Part shown: positions 1 to 6,182 of the stretch, in pieces
Layout: every line of letters begins with the position of its first letter
Position numbering within the stretch: position 1 is the stretch's first letter
Assembly: GCA_963545585.1 (NCBI GenBank)
Contig: CAUUKX010000106.1
Coordinates: 1 to 6,590 of the forward strand
Direction: 5' to 3'
Origin: W11650 sp963545585
GTDB taxonomy: Bacteria > Bacillota > Clostridia > Lachnospirales > Vallitaleaceae
Length of the DNA: 6,590 nt
Translations under genes and position numbers: made by a program
Notes under the pieces: model-generated
The model's database searches: none
Told to the model about the DNA's origin: nothing
Seen by the model: only the letters and a program-made list of their open reading frames with translations

Positions 1-1256
1 GTCATGTGCTTACCAACCGGACAAAAAATCGGATAGCCCGCTTCTTCCGTCAAATACTTAAAGCGCGGGTCATCTCCCTTTAAATGCATCCCGAAAGGAG
101 AAATAAAAATCTTTATTTCGCCGATATAGGGAATAATTTTGCGGTTGAACTCATTGACCTCATACTTTAACTGATCAAGCGTGATGGTTCCCTTGCGGAA
201 ATACTGACCATGAGTAAAGCTATGGCTGGCCAGTTCCCAGCCATTGGCTCTAAGCCCCTCTGCAACCCGCCTTGCCCCGGCTTCAATCGCTGCTTCTTCC
301 TCCGGCGTATGCACCGGCAGATTCGCATCCGCCGCCGTCCGAAACTTTTGCAGCTCATTTAAGCGATAGCCAAACGCACCTTCATAACCGGTCATGGCCA
401 CAATTCCTTTCGCTCCCCGCCAGGAAAACTCTGGATGCTCCTTGACAAACTGCTCGACAATCGGGAAAACATCGCCGTCATAGGTTTGAACCTCGGTTCC
501 ATCCGCTTGCCGCACTAAAGTTACGACTTCATTTTGATCATTGATTTCCAGCCGTACCGGAAAGCACTTATCCCGCTGCATATATTCATAATAATTCACA
601 TCGTCAACCGACAAAATCAGCGGTTTTTTCCCAGCCGGCAAATAAATATCCTTAGCCTTGGCATTGCCGGCTTCATCATAATCAAGCATCTCTTCCAGCC
701 GGTAAATAACAAAGCCCTTTTCCAGCAGAATCGGCAGCATGCCTTTAAATTCACCAACTGTCGTCATCCAAAAATTATAGCCGTTAGCAGTCGGCGAAGC
801 AAACGCCGCCGCCGGATCAATAATCAGACTGTGAAAGAAAATATGATAGGTATCGCCCTCGTATTTAACCAAAGCGTCTTTTAAACCCTGAATTTCGGCA
901 ATCTTGGCCTGTATCTCCGGCCGGTCGGCTACTTCCGAATTACTCAGTTCAGCCATCGCCTCATCATAATAATATCCTCTGGCCGCATAGTCCGCTTTTT
1001 CAATCTGTTGCGCCGCCAATTCCGTTAGCCGCACTTCTTCCGCTTTCTTAGCTTCTTCCGCTTTTTTTGCCTCTTCCTCTGCCTGCTGCTTAGCCGCCTC
1101 CTGATCGGTTGTCTGTTTTCCCTGTTTTTCGGCCGATTCTTTTCCCGGCACAGGAGTCTGGCCAGTCTTGCCGTTTTCTCCACAGGCACTCAAAATAATT
1201 ATCGTCATCATCAGGCAAAATATCGACACCATTTTATTAAGTTTAATTTTTAACAT
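1..1256 (-). CDS. Polysaccharide deacetylase-like lipoprotein, C-terminus off the window
   Basis: The frame starts at ATG 1256 behind an AGGGAGAGG ribosome binding site (1260-1268) and stays open to base 1, giving 418 codons without a stop. It opens with a lipoprotein signal: basic MLKIKLNK, a hydrophobic run, and lipobox L22-S-A-C25, so it should be anchored to the outer face of the membrane. Residues about 40-85 are an Ala/Glu/Lys/Gln-rich helical linker (KKAEEA twice), probably a coiled-coil spacer. A FFHSLIID segment (H142) follows, resembling the start of surface deacetylase domains. NodB-type motifs are SVDD (D218, D219, for the usual TFDD), SHSFTHG (H345, H349) and ISPFG (P387). D and both H are the expected metal and catalytic residues. 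About 125 residues separate motifs 1 and 2, much more than in a compact NodB domain. Likely role: de-N-acetylation of a surface or wall glycan; the substrate is not visible. Confident in the superfamily, not the substrate. Confidence 0.85.
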   Translation of the reverse strand, partial: MLKIKLNKMVSIFCLMMTIIILSACGENGKTGQTPVPGKESAEKQGKQTTDQEAAKQQAEEEAKKAEEAKKAEEVRLTELAAQQIEKADYAARGYYYDEAMAELSNSEVADRPEIQAKIAEIQGLKDALVKYEGDTYHIFFHSLIIDPAAAFASPTANGYNFWMTTVGEFKGMLPILLEKGFVIYRLEEMLDYDEAGNAKAKDIYLPAGKKPLILSVDDVNYYEYMQRDKCFPVRLEINDQNEVVTLVRQADGTEVQTYDGDVFPIVEQFVKEHPEFSWRGAKGIVAMTGYEGAFGYRLNELQKFRTAADANLPVHTPEEEAAIEAGARRVAEGLRANGWELASHSFTHGQYFRKGTITLDQLKYEVNEFNRKIIPYIGEIKIFISPFGMHLKGDDPRFKYLTEEAGYPIFCPVGKHM

Positions 1257-1571
1257 TTTCCTCTCCCTTTTCTTTTGTCTTTGATTCCCTTTTATCCTAC
1301 ATTTTTGCTGCCGATTTTAAATAAAACAGCGACAAAACTCCTTTTTACCAAAATCACAATGTTTAACCCAGCCGCAATTCACGCTGATTTTTTCCCGAAC
1401 ACACCCACCCGCCGCAAACGGAAACTTTAGCTCTCAATCCTCGTACAAAACCGGAGAGCCGCAGCGCTTATTACAGTTCCAGCAAGCAGATAATGTTTGA
1501 TATGCAACAGACAGCTTGCTCGCCGGAAACATATCAAGTATAACATTTACTCAACGCCTAAGCCGCAACGT
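1257..1571. other. Intergenic region, no gene seen
   Basis: This 315-base stretch lies between the end of recU and the start of the deacetylase lipoprotein gene. I see no convincing reading frame on either strand. It contains inverted repeats: GCTCTC/GAGAGC (1430-1435 with 1454-1459), AGCAAGC/GCTTGCT (1481-1487 with 1514-1520) and TTGATATG/CATATCAA (1497-1504 with 1530-1537). None is followed by a T tract on the minus strand, so no recU terminator is evident. A promoter for the lipoprotein gene is expected here, but I see no pair of -35 and -10 boxes good enough to call. Confidence 0.6.
1497..1537. repeat. Inverted repeat TTGATATG/CATATCAA with nested stem
   Basis: Eight-base perfect arms at 1497-1504 and 1530-1537 enclose 25 bases. 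On the minus strand GCAA and TTGC inside the arms can extend the helix across a bulge. An overlapping pair, AGCAAGC (1481-1487) with GCTTGCT (1514-1520), would compete with it. It may be a transcript structure downstream of recU or upstream of the lipoprotein gene; no function can be assigned. Confidence 0.4.
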
Positions 1572-2108
1572 TTATTTTCTCTCCTGCAAATATTGGTTCA
1601 GTGCTTCCAAATAGTGGACAAAATAGCCCTGCTTCACCTCGGCGGCAAAGCCATTTTGCCGAATCTCTGCCAGCGGAATACTTTTCCGGCCGCCAGCCTT
1701 GCTCCGCTCGGCAAAATCAGCCACAAATCGGTACGGCAGCAGATAAACTGCTTCTTCAATTTCAAATCGAATCAGAAAAAAACTAATCCCTTCCTGCTTT
1801 TCAAAATCCGCCATAAATTCCAGCTGATGTTCATGAATATTAGCAAGTGGCAAAACTTCCCGCTGAATATTTTTGGCATCAAAACAAATCGGAATCCCCT
1901 GCACTGCGCCGATATAATCAACCGTCGATCGTTTTTCAAAATAAGCCTTCTTAATATTGCCCCGCTGCCGGTCAAGCTCGACCGGTTTAATCGGAGTCGG
2001 TATCTTCTGCACCAGTGCCAAACCGGCTGTCCGATATCTTTCGTTCGCCAAATTAATCAATTCCTCAAAGGCATCGCCGCGCAGCCCCCTGGTCGCCCAA
2101 TAACCCAT
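1572..2108 (-). CDS. recU: Holliday junction resolvase RecU
   Basis: The 178-residue product matches the RecU family of Bacillota, which cut four-way DNA junctions during recombinational repair and chromosome segregation and work with RuvAB and RecA in the cytoplasm. Family landmarks in order: TRGLRGDAFEELIN near residues 6-19, KIPTPIKPVE (35-44), STVDYIG (61-67), FDAK (76-79), PLANIHEHQ (87-95), GISFFLIRF (107-115) and GRKSIP (140-145). D64, D77 and K79 align with the catalytic D88, E101 and K103 of the B. subtilis enzyme as I recall them, so the active site looks intact, with Asp replacing Glu at the second position. It is shorter than B. subtilis RecU (about 206 residues) because the N-terminal tail is missing. 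ATG 2108 is preceded by AAAGGATGG. In Bacillus recU sits beside the penicillin-binding protein gene ponA; here it does not. It could be read through from the upstream operon or have its own unseen promoter. Confidence 0.93.
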   Translation of the reverse strand: MGYWATRGLRGDAFEELINLANERYRTAGLALVQKIPTPIKPVELDRQRGNIKKAYFEKRSTVDYIGAVQGIPICFDAKNIQREVLPLANIHEHQLEFMADFEKQEGISFFLIRFEIEEAVYLLPYRFVADFAERSKAGGRKSIPLAEIRQNGFAAEVKQGYFVHYLEALNQYLQERK

Positions 2109-2166
2109 ATTCCATCCTTTTTAACTCAATTTTCTCCTGTCCCCGGGCCGATGACTGGCTCTGCTC

Positions 2167-2186
2167 AAAAGCTCCGCTTTCCGCCC
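2167..2186 (-). repeat. 20-base direct repeat, copy 1
   Basis: On the plus strand the copy reads aaaagctccgctttccgccc and is identical to the one at 2296-2315. It contains a small hairpin (AAAGC-TCC-GCTTT). It lies in the gap between recU and the pseudouridine synthase gene. Copies are 129 bases apart, a multiple of three. Confidence 0.8.
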
Positions 2187-2295
2187 AAACAGACATTCTA
2201 CACGGACTCCTCTTTCAACCGACGGCATCACAATTTGACTATCATTATCGCCCATCGCCAAAAGCATAGCCTTTCCAGAAGCAACCTGCCCAACT

Positions 2296-2315
2296 AAAAG
2301 CTCCGCTTTCCGCCC
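2296..2315 (-). repeat. 20-base direct repeat, copy 2, next to GC-rich palindrome
   Basis: Identical over 20 bases to 2167-2186. Here the repeat runs into a perfect 12-base palindrome, CCGCCCGGGCGG (2310-2321), which copy 1 lacks. The gap 2109-2347 otherwise holds only a weak open frame on the minus strand (2121-2267) and no clear terminator or promoter. Confidence 0.8.
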
Positions 2316-2347
2316 GGGCGGGCAATCTTCCTAAAAAAGCTGTTCCG

Positions 2348-3259
2348 TCAACATGGAAAAGTTGAGTTTTTAAATAAATCTTGTTTAATCTGGGCAAACA
2401 GTGCCGGATAAGGCGCCGTCACCCGGTGCTGCTCCCAAATCACCTCATAACAGTGCAGCAGTTGGCCATTTAAACCGTACTGCCGATGAAACCGCTCATT
2501 ATATTCGCGCCGTCCGTACTTAAAATCGCCCAGCACTGGCCGGCCGATGCTGGCCAAATGCGCCCGGATCTGATGGGGCTTGCCATGCCTGATTTCGGCC
2601 TGAACTAAAGTAAAATCTCCTGTCTGCTCAAGCGGAACTACCTTCGTCACAATCTCTTTGCCGCTTGTATCCGCCTCTTCCAAAGCGGAATATACCCGCA
2701 CTCGGTTATTTTCTTCCTCCTTTTGCAGATAATCACGCAGCAATAGTTCTTGCTCTAATCTGCCACATACAATCGCATGATATCTTTTTTGAATTGGAAT
2801 TTGATTTAAGCGCTGTAAGCTCTTAATATTCTTACCGACCAGCACCACCCCGGTGGTATTGCGATCTAACCGACTGACGACACCGAACCGCTCGTCTGGC
2901 AAATATCCGGCCAATTCAGCAATCAAATCCGCATCCCTGCCATTCGGCTGCGACAGCAAGCCAGCCGGTTTATTAACTGCCAGCACATCCTCATCTTCAT
3001 ATAACACCGTAAAAGTTCTGGCCGCCGTCTTACGGCCGCTGCCCCGAAATTCCGCTATCGTTTCTTCGGAAAAATAAACCTGAATCCGATCCGCCGCCGC
3101 CAAAATCTCATTGCCTACGGCTTTCCGCTCATTTAAGCAGATGTTCTTCTTGCGCAGCATCTTATACAGAAAACTTTTGCTCATTTGCGGAAAATAGCGG
3201 AGCAAATACTTGTCCAGTCGTTGCCCGCTATTTTTGTTCTCAATTGTAATCTCACGCAC
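2348..3259 (-). CDS. RluA-family RNA pseudouridine synthase (RluC/RluD-like)
   Basis: The 303-residue protein has the standard RluA-family layout. An N-terminal S4 RNA-binding domain (about 12-62, with GQRLDKYL and the SKSFLYKMLRKKNICLN stretch) is followed by the catalytic domain from about 84. The signature HRLDxxTSG appears as SRLDRNTTG (129-137), with D132 the catalytic nucleophile that isomerises uridine in RNA. Further family motifs are NKPAGLLSQP (96-105), KRYHAIVCG (158-166), GKPHQIRAH (226-234) and LGDFKYG (243-249). Length is normal. Translation starts at GTG 3259 behind AGGAG; the SD overlaps the TAG stop of dut and only 9 bases separate the genes, suggesting translational coupling. 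The RKKNI-LN motif in the S4 domain is RluC-like, which would mean 23S rRNA as target, but members of this family also modify tRNA, so no specific symbol is given. Confidence 0.92.
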   Translation of the reverse strand: MREITIENKNSGQRLDKYLLRYFPQMSKSFLYKMLRKKNICLNERKAVGNEILAAADRIQVYFSEETIAEFRGSGRKTAARTFTVLYEDEDVLAVNKPAGLLSQPNGRDADLIAELAGYLPDERFGVVSRLDRNTTGVVLVGKNIKSLQRLNQIPIQKRYHAIVCGRLEQELLLRDYLQKEEENNRVRVYSALEEADTSGKEIVTKVVPLEQTGDFTLVQAEIRHGKPHQIRAHLASIGRPVLGDFKYGRREYNERFHRQYGLNGQLLHCYEVIWEQHRVTAPYPALFAQIKQDLFKNSTFPC

Positions 3260-3268
3260 GGCCTTCTC

Positions 3269-3712
3269 CTACTTGCCGGTATGTCCGAAACCGCCTTCAC
3301 CCCGCTCGGTTTGATTAAGCTCCTCTACCTCGCAAAAAACAGCCTGCACAATCGGATTCACCACCAACTGGGCAATCCGGTCACCCCGCCGGATAACAAA
3401 AGTTTCCTTGCCGTGATTAATTAAAATCACACCAATTTCGCCCCGGTAATCAGCATCAATTGTACCGACGCAGTTGACCATCGAAATCCCATGCTTTAGG
3501 GCTAAACCGCTGCGCGGCCGAACCTGCGCCTCATAGCCGTCCGGCACGGCCAGCTTAATTCCGGTCGGAATCAGCCGGATTTCGCCCGGCAAAAGAGAAA
3601 CCTCCTCTGCCACTGCTGCCATCAGGTCTACCCCAGCAGAGAGTTCCGTTTGATACGCCGGCAAAGGCAAATCCTTTGCTATGCGTATCAGTTCTATTTG
3701 AATTTTTTGCAT
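3269..3712 (-). CDS. dut: dUTP diphosphatase (dUTPase)
   Basis: The 147-residue product hydrolyses dUTP to dUMP and pyrophosphate, keeping uracil out of DNA and feeding thymidylate synthesis. All five motifs of the homotrimeric dUTPase family are present: AGVDL (26-30), RPRSGLA (65-71), GTIDADYRGEI (83-93, with D86 as expected catalytic Asp and Y89 in the uracil pocket), RGDRIAQLV (109-117) and the C-terminal arm RGEGGFGHTG (137-146) that closes over the substrate. The length is typical of a compact bacterial enzyme. Start ATG 3712 follows GAGG at a spacing of 8 bases and lies 14 bases after the pnp stop, so the gene is transcribed with pnp. The TAG stop sits inside the ribosome binding site of the downstream pseudouridine synthase gene. 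Nothing appears broken. Confidence 0.97.
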   Translation of the reverse strand: MQKIQIELIRIAKDLPLPAYQTELSAGVDLMAAVAEEVSLLPGEIRLIPTGIKLAVPDGYEAQVRPRSGLALKHGISMVNCVGTIDADYRGEIGVILINHGKETFVIRRGDRIAQLVVNPIVQAVFCEVEELNQTERGEGGFGHTGK

Positions 3713-3726
3713 CTTTCCGTCCTCAA

Positions 3727-5808
3727 TTACAGCAAAGCCTTGCGGGATAAGTTCACCCGCCCCTGATCATCAATTTCCACTACCTTAACCCGAATAATAT
3801 CGCCGATTTGAACTACATCTTCAACCTTGGCCACCCGAGTTTTATCCAGCTTGGAAATATGAACCAGTCCTTCCTGTCCCGGCACTAACTCCACAAACGC
3901 ACCGAAATTCATGATGCGCATAACCTTACCCTCAAAAACATCCCCAACCTGCACGCCTTGATCAATGGTTTCAATAATCCGGCGAGCTTTGTCAGCCATT
4001 TCCTGATCAGCCGAAATGATAAATACCCGACCGTCATCCTCAATATCAATCTGAACACCGGTTTCTTCAATAATCCGGTTAATCGTCTTGCCTCTGGCAC
4101 CAACCACTTCACCAATCTTATCGACACTGATGGTCAGCTGCATAATCTTAGGCGCATACGGCGAAAGCTCGGCTCTCGGCTCGGCAATGGCCTTATTCAT
4201 GATTTCATTTAAAATATAGAGTCTGGATTTTCTGGTATTGGCAATTGCCCCGCGAATCATTTCATTGGTAATGCCGGCCACTTTCATATCCAGCTGAATC
4301 GCAGTAATACCGTCCGTTGTACCAGCTACCTTAAAGTCCATATCACCAAAAAAGTCCTCTAAGCCCTGAATATCGGTCAGCAGAATATAATCATCATCGG
4401 TTTCACCGGTTACCAAACCACAGGTAATACCGGCCACTGCTTTTTTAATCGGCACACCGGCTGCCATCAGCGATAAGGAGCTGGCGCAGATACTGGCCTG
4501 CGAGGTTGAACCGTTGGAGCTTAAAACCTCAGATACCATCCGAATCGCATAGGGGAATTCTTCTTCACTGGGCAGCACCGGAATCAGTGCTTTCTGTGCC
4601 AAAGCGCCGTGCCCGATTTCCCGCCGTCCCGGTCCGCGCGAAGTTTTGGCCTCGCCAACCGAATATCCGGGAAAATTATAATGATGCATATAACGCTTAC
4701 TGGTTTCCAGTTCATCAATTCCATCCAAACGCTGCATTTCCGCCAGCGCACCCAAGGTGGTAATATTCAGCACCTGCGTCTCGCCACGGGTAAACAGCGC
4801 CGAGCCATGCGTCCGGGGCAGCAAATCAACTTCTGCCGCCAAATGCCGGATTTCCTCAATCGCCCGGCCGTCCGGTCTTTTCTTTTCTTTTAAAATCATA
4901 CGGCGCACCGTTTTCTTTTGGTACTGATACAGCGCTTCGTCAATCAGTTCCAGCCAGTCCTCATGACCCTCGCTAAAAGCTGCGGTTAAATCTTCCTTGA
5001 TTTTCTGCATCTTTTCCTTACGGTCATTTTTGGATTCGGTATAAACCGCATCTTCCATTCTGTCTTTATCCACGATTTGGTACATTGCTTCGTTCATTTC
5101 CGCCGGAATACCGACCTCAATATAAGCTGCTTTCGGCTTGCCCTCGGCCGCCTGAATTTCCTTAATAAAAGCAATGATTTCCTTATTGACTTCATGTGCG
5201 GCAAAAATCGCCTGCAATACATCTTCTTCCGGAATTTCTTTGCCGTCCATATCAATCATAATCACTTTTTCTGCGGTGGAAGATACGACCAAAGTCATTT
5301 CCGTCACTTCTCTCTGCGCAGCGGTCGGGTTGTAAACCAACTCACCGTTCACCCGGCCGACAATGACAGAAGAAATTGGCCCCATAAACGGCACTTCCGA
5401 GATGGAAAGCGCAATCGAACTGCCCAGCATCGCCGCAAACTCCGGCGGGCAATCCTGGTCAACAGACAAAACCGTATTTACAACGGTACAGTCATTGCGG
5501 TAATCCTTGGGGAACAAAGGCCGAATCGGCCGGTCAATTAAACGGGAGGTGAGAATCGCATTTTCAGACGGACGGCCCTCTCTTTTAATAAAGCCCCCCG
5601 GAATCTTGCCGACAGAATATAGTTTTTCTTCATAATCAACGCTCAGCGGAAAAAAATCAATTCCCGGTCTGGGTTCTTCCGATGCCGTTACCACCGATAA
5701 CACTACGGTATCCCCGTATCTGGCAATTACTGCCGCACTGGCCTGTTCAGCCACCTTACCGGTTTCTACGCTGAACACCCGGCCGGCAATTTCTTTTGAA
5801 TAAATCAT
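3727..5808 (-). CDS. pnp: Polynucleotide phosphorylase (PNPase)
   Basis: The 693-residue enzyme degrades RNA 3' to 5' by phosphorolysis, releasing nucleoside diphosphates, and can add tails in reverse; it acts as a trimer with the RNA decay machinery. Domains in order: first RNase PH domain (about 10-140, with GGFIKREGRPSE at 71-82 and RLIDRPIRPLFP at 89-100), helical linker (about 145-300), catalytic second RNase PH domain (about 310-550), KH domain (about 555-615, GARG loop at 570-573) and S1 domain (about 620-692). D485, D491 and K493 correspond to the E. coli catalytic D486, D492 and K494; the phosphate loop SSNGSTSQAS lies at 430-439. The chain ends right after the S1 domain. I chose ATG 5808, preceded by AAAGGA at 7 bases; an in-frame ATG at 5832 would encode the ribosome binding site itself. 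First gene of pnp-dut-pseudouridine synthase. Confidence 0.98.
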   Translation of the reverse strand: MIYSKEIAGRVFSVETGKVAEQASAAVIARYGDTVVLSVVTASEEPRPGIDFFPLSVDYEEKLYSVGKIPGGFIKREGRPSENAILTSRLIDRPIRPLFPKDYRNDCTVVNTVLSVDQDCPPEFAAMLGSSIALSISEVPFMGPISSVIVGRVNGELVYNPTAAQREVTEMTLVVSSTAEKVIMIDMDGKEIPEEDVLQAIFAAHEVNKEIIAFIKEIQAAEGKPKAAYIEVGIPAEMNEAMYQIVDKDRMEDAVYTESKNDRKEKMQKIKEDLTAAFSEGHEDWLELIDEALYQYQKKTVRRMILKEKKRPDGRAIEEIRHLAAEVDLLPRTHGSALFTRGETQVLNITTLGALAEMQRLDGIDELETSKRYMHHYNFPGYSVGEAKTSRGPGRREIGHGALAQKALIPVLPSEEEFPYAIRMVSEVLSSNGSTSQASICASSLSLMAAGVPIKKAVAGITCGLVTGETDDDYILLTDIQGLEDFFGDMDFKVAGTTDGITAIQLDMKVAGITNEMIRGAIANTRKSRLYILNEIMNKAIAEPRAELSPYAPKIMQLTISVDKIGEVVGARGKTINRIIEETGVQIDIEDDGRVFIISADQEMADKARRIIETIDQGVQVGDVFEGKVMRIMNFGAFVELVPGQEGLVHISKLDKTRVAKVEDVVQIGDIIRVKVVEIDDQGRVNLSRKALL

Positions 5809-5834
5809 AGTTCTTTCCTTTCTTAAAAACATAC

Positions 5835-5922
5835 GGAAAGCATTAGTCCTTAGGTTTCATGGTTTAATCCGCCGCCGCACTGGCTAACTAAACCGCAAAA
5901 CCTAATGACCAATGCGCTTTCC
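5835..5922 (-). promoter_or_regulatory. Long stem-loop in the pnp 5' leader, possible RNase III target
   Basis: In the minus-strand RNA four helices stack: GGAAAGC/GCTTTCC (5916-5922 with 5835-5841, 7 pairs), ATTGGTC/GACTAAT (5907-5913 with 5842-5848, 7 pairs including one G-U), TTAGGTTT/AAACCTAA (5898-5905 with 5850-5857, 8 pairs) and GGTTTA/TAAACC (5889-5894 with 5861-5866, 6 pairs). They are broken only by a 2-base bulge, one A/G mismatch and a 3x3 internal loop, with a 22-base terminal loop: 28 pairs in all. It is not followed by a T tract, so it is not a terminator. It ends 26 bases before the pnp start. In E. coli a long hairpin here is cut by RNase III and then used by PNPase to repress its own mRNA; a similar role is inferred. 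Confidence 0.75.
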
Positions 5923-5932
5923 TGAGGTTACA

Positions 5933-5953
5933 CCTGATTTTTCATAAATCAGG
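5933..5953 (-). promoter_or_regulatory. Small perfect hairpin in the pnp leader
   Basis: CCTGATTT (minus strand, 5946-5953) pairs with AAATCAGG (5933-5940) across a 5-base loop, 8 perfect pairs. It lies just upstream of the long pnp leader stem-loop. No T tract follows on the minus strand, so it is not an intrinsic terminator. A second TCAGG a few bases downstream could pair with the same 5' arm, allowing an alternative fold. Confidence 0.6.
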
Positions 5954-5954
5954 C

Positions 5955-5984
5955 ATTTTACATTTTGCTTGATACAAGTGTCAA
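5955..5984 (-). promoter_or_regulatory. pnp: Second candidate pnp promoter
   Basis: Minus strand -35 TTGACA (5979-5984, consensus) and -10 TAAAAT (5955-5960, one mismatch) are separated by 18 bases, with TG directly before the -10. Transcription would begin near 5948, inside the small hairpin but upstream of the long pnp stem-loop. The -35 lies in a near-palindrome (5969-5984) that could be an operator. Weaker support than the promoter at 6132-6160 because a TTGACAC motif also occurs elsewhere in this spacer without a -10 box. Confidence 0.5.
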
Positions 5985-5997
5985 AAGCATGGATAAG

Positions 5998-6110
5998 CAG
6001 CCAACGAGCAGATGGCAAATATCTTTGCTGCAACTCGCTGAGGTATTCACCGGAGCAATACTGTATCACGGGTGTCAAATATTCTTGTGCGCAAGCTCCG
6101 CCTATATTTT
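5998..6110 (-). other. Structured stretch of the pnp leader, no gene
   Basis: This is the part of the rpsO-pnp spacer between the two promoter candidates; I see no credible coding frame. On the minus strand it can form a run of small helices: GGAGC/GCTCC (6095-6099 with 6052-6056) enclosing CTTG-CGCA-CAAG (6084-6095, sharing a base with the first arm), then CGAG/CTCG (6034-6037 with 6005-6008) enclosing GCAAA-GATA-TTTGC (6015-6028). The motif TTTGACAC occurs here (6072-6079) and again at 5978-5985. It could be an RNA leader element or a dispersed intergenic repeat. Confidence 0.4.
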
Positions 6111-6131
6111 CATCCTTTCAACATTTCTATC

Positions 6132-6160
6132 ATTATACCATCAATCCCGCATTTAGACAA
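6132..6160 (-). promoter_or_regulatory. pnp: Sigma-A type promoter for the pnp operon
   Basis: Minus strand -35 TTGTCT (6155-6160) and a perfect -10 TATAAT (6132-6137) are spaced by exactly 17 bases, and TGG just before the -10 gives an extended -10 element. The start site should be near 6125, leaving a leader of about 317 bases before the pnp ATG. It sits directly downstream of the rpsO terminator, so pnp, dut and the pseudouridine synthase gene can be expressed independently of rpsO. Confidence 0.82.
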
Positions 6161-6182
6161 TGTATTTTCCGGAAAAATGATA

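Noticed and set aside
1257..1340. Promoter for the deacetylase lipoprotein gene, for example TAGGAT or TAAAAT as -10
   Set aside because: No acceptable -35 box lies at 16-18 bases from either candidate.
1497..2297. Long plus-strand open frame of 266 codons
   Set aside because: It is the complement of recU and its flanks; the minus-strand product has clear family motifs, while the plus-strand product has none.
2332..2356. Possible terminator after the pseudouridine synthase gene: TGTT-GACGG-AACA followed by GCTTTTTT
   Set aside because: A four-pair AT-rich stem is too weak to call a terminator, despite the T run.
5077..5541. Plus-strand open frame of 154 codons within pnp, and similar ones elsewhere in pnp, dut and the pseudouridine synthase gene
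   Set aside because: They oppose well-conserved genes and have no recognisable domain or convincing ribosome binding site.
5809..5832. Upstream in-frame ATG at 5832 as the pnp start, adding 8 residues
   Set aside because: It would place the AAAGGA ribosome binding site of ATG 5808 inside the coding region, and PNPase N-termini normally begin near the MIYSKEIAGR-type sequence.
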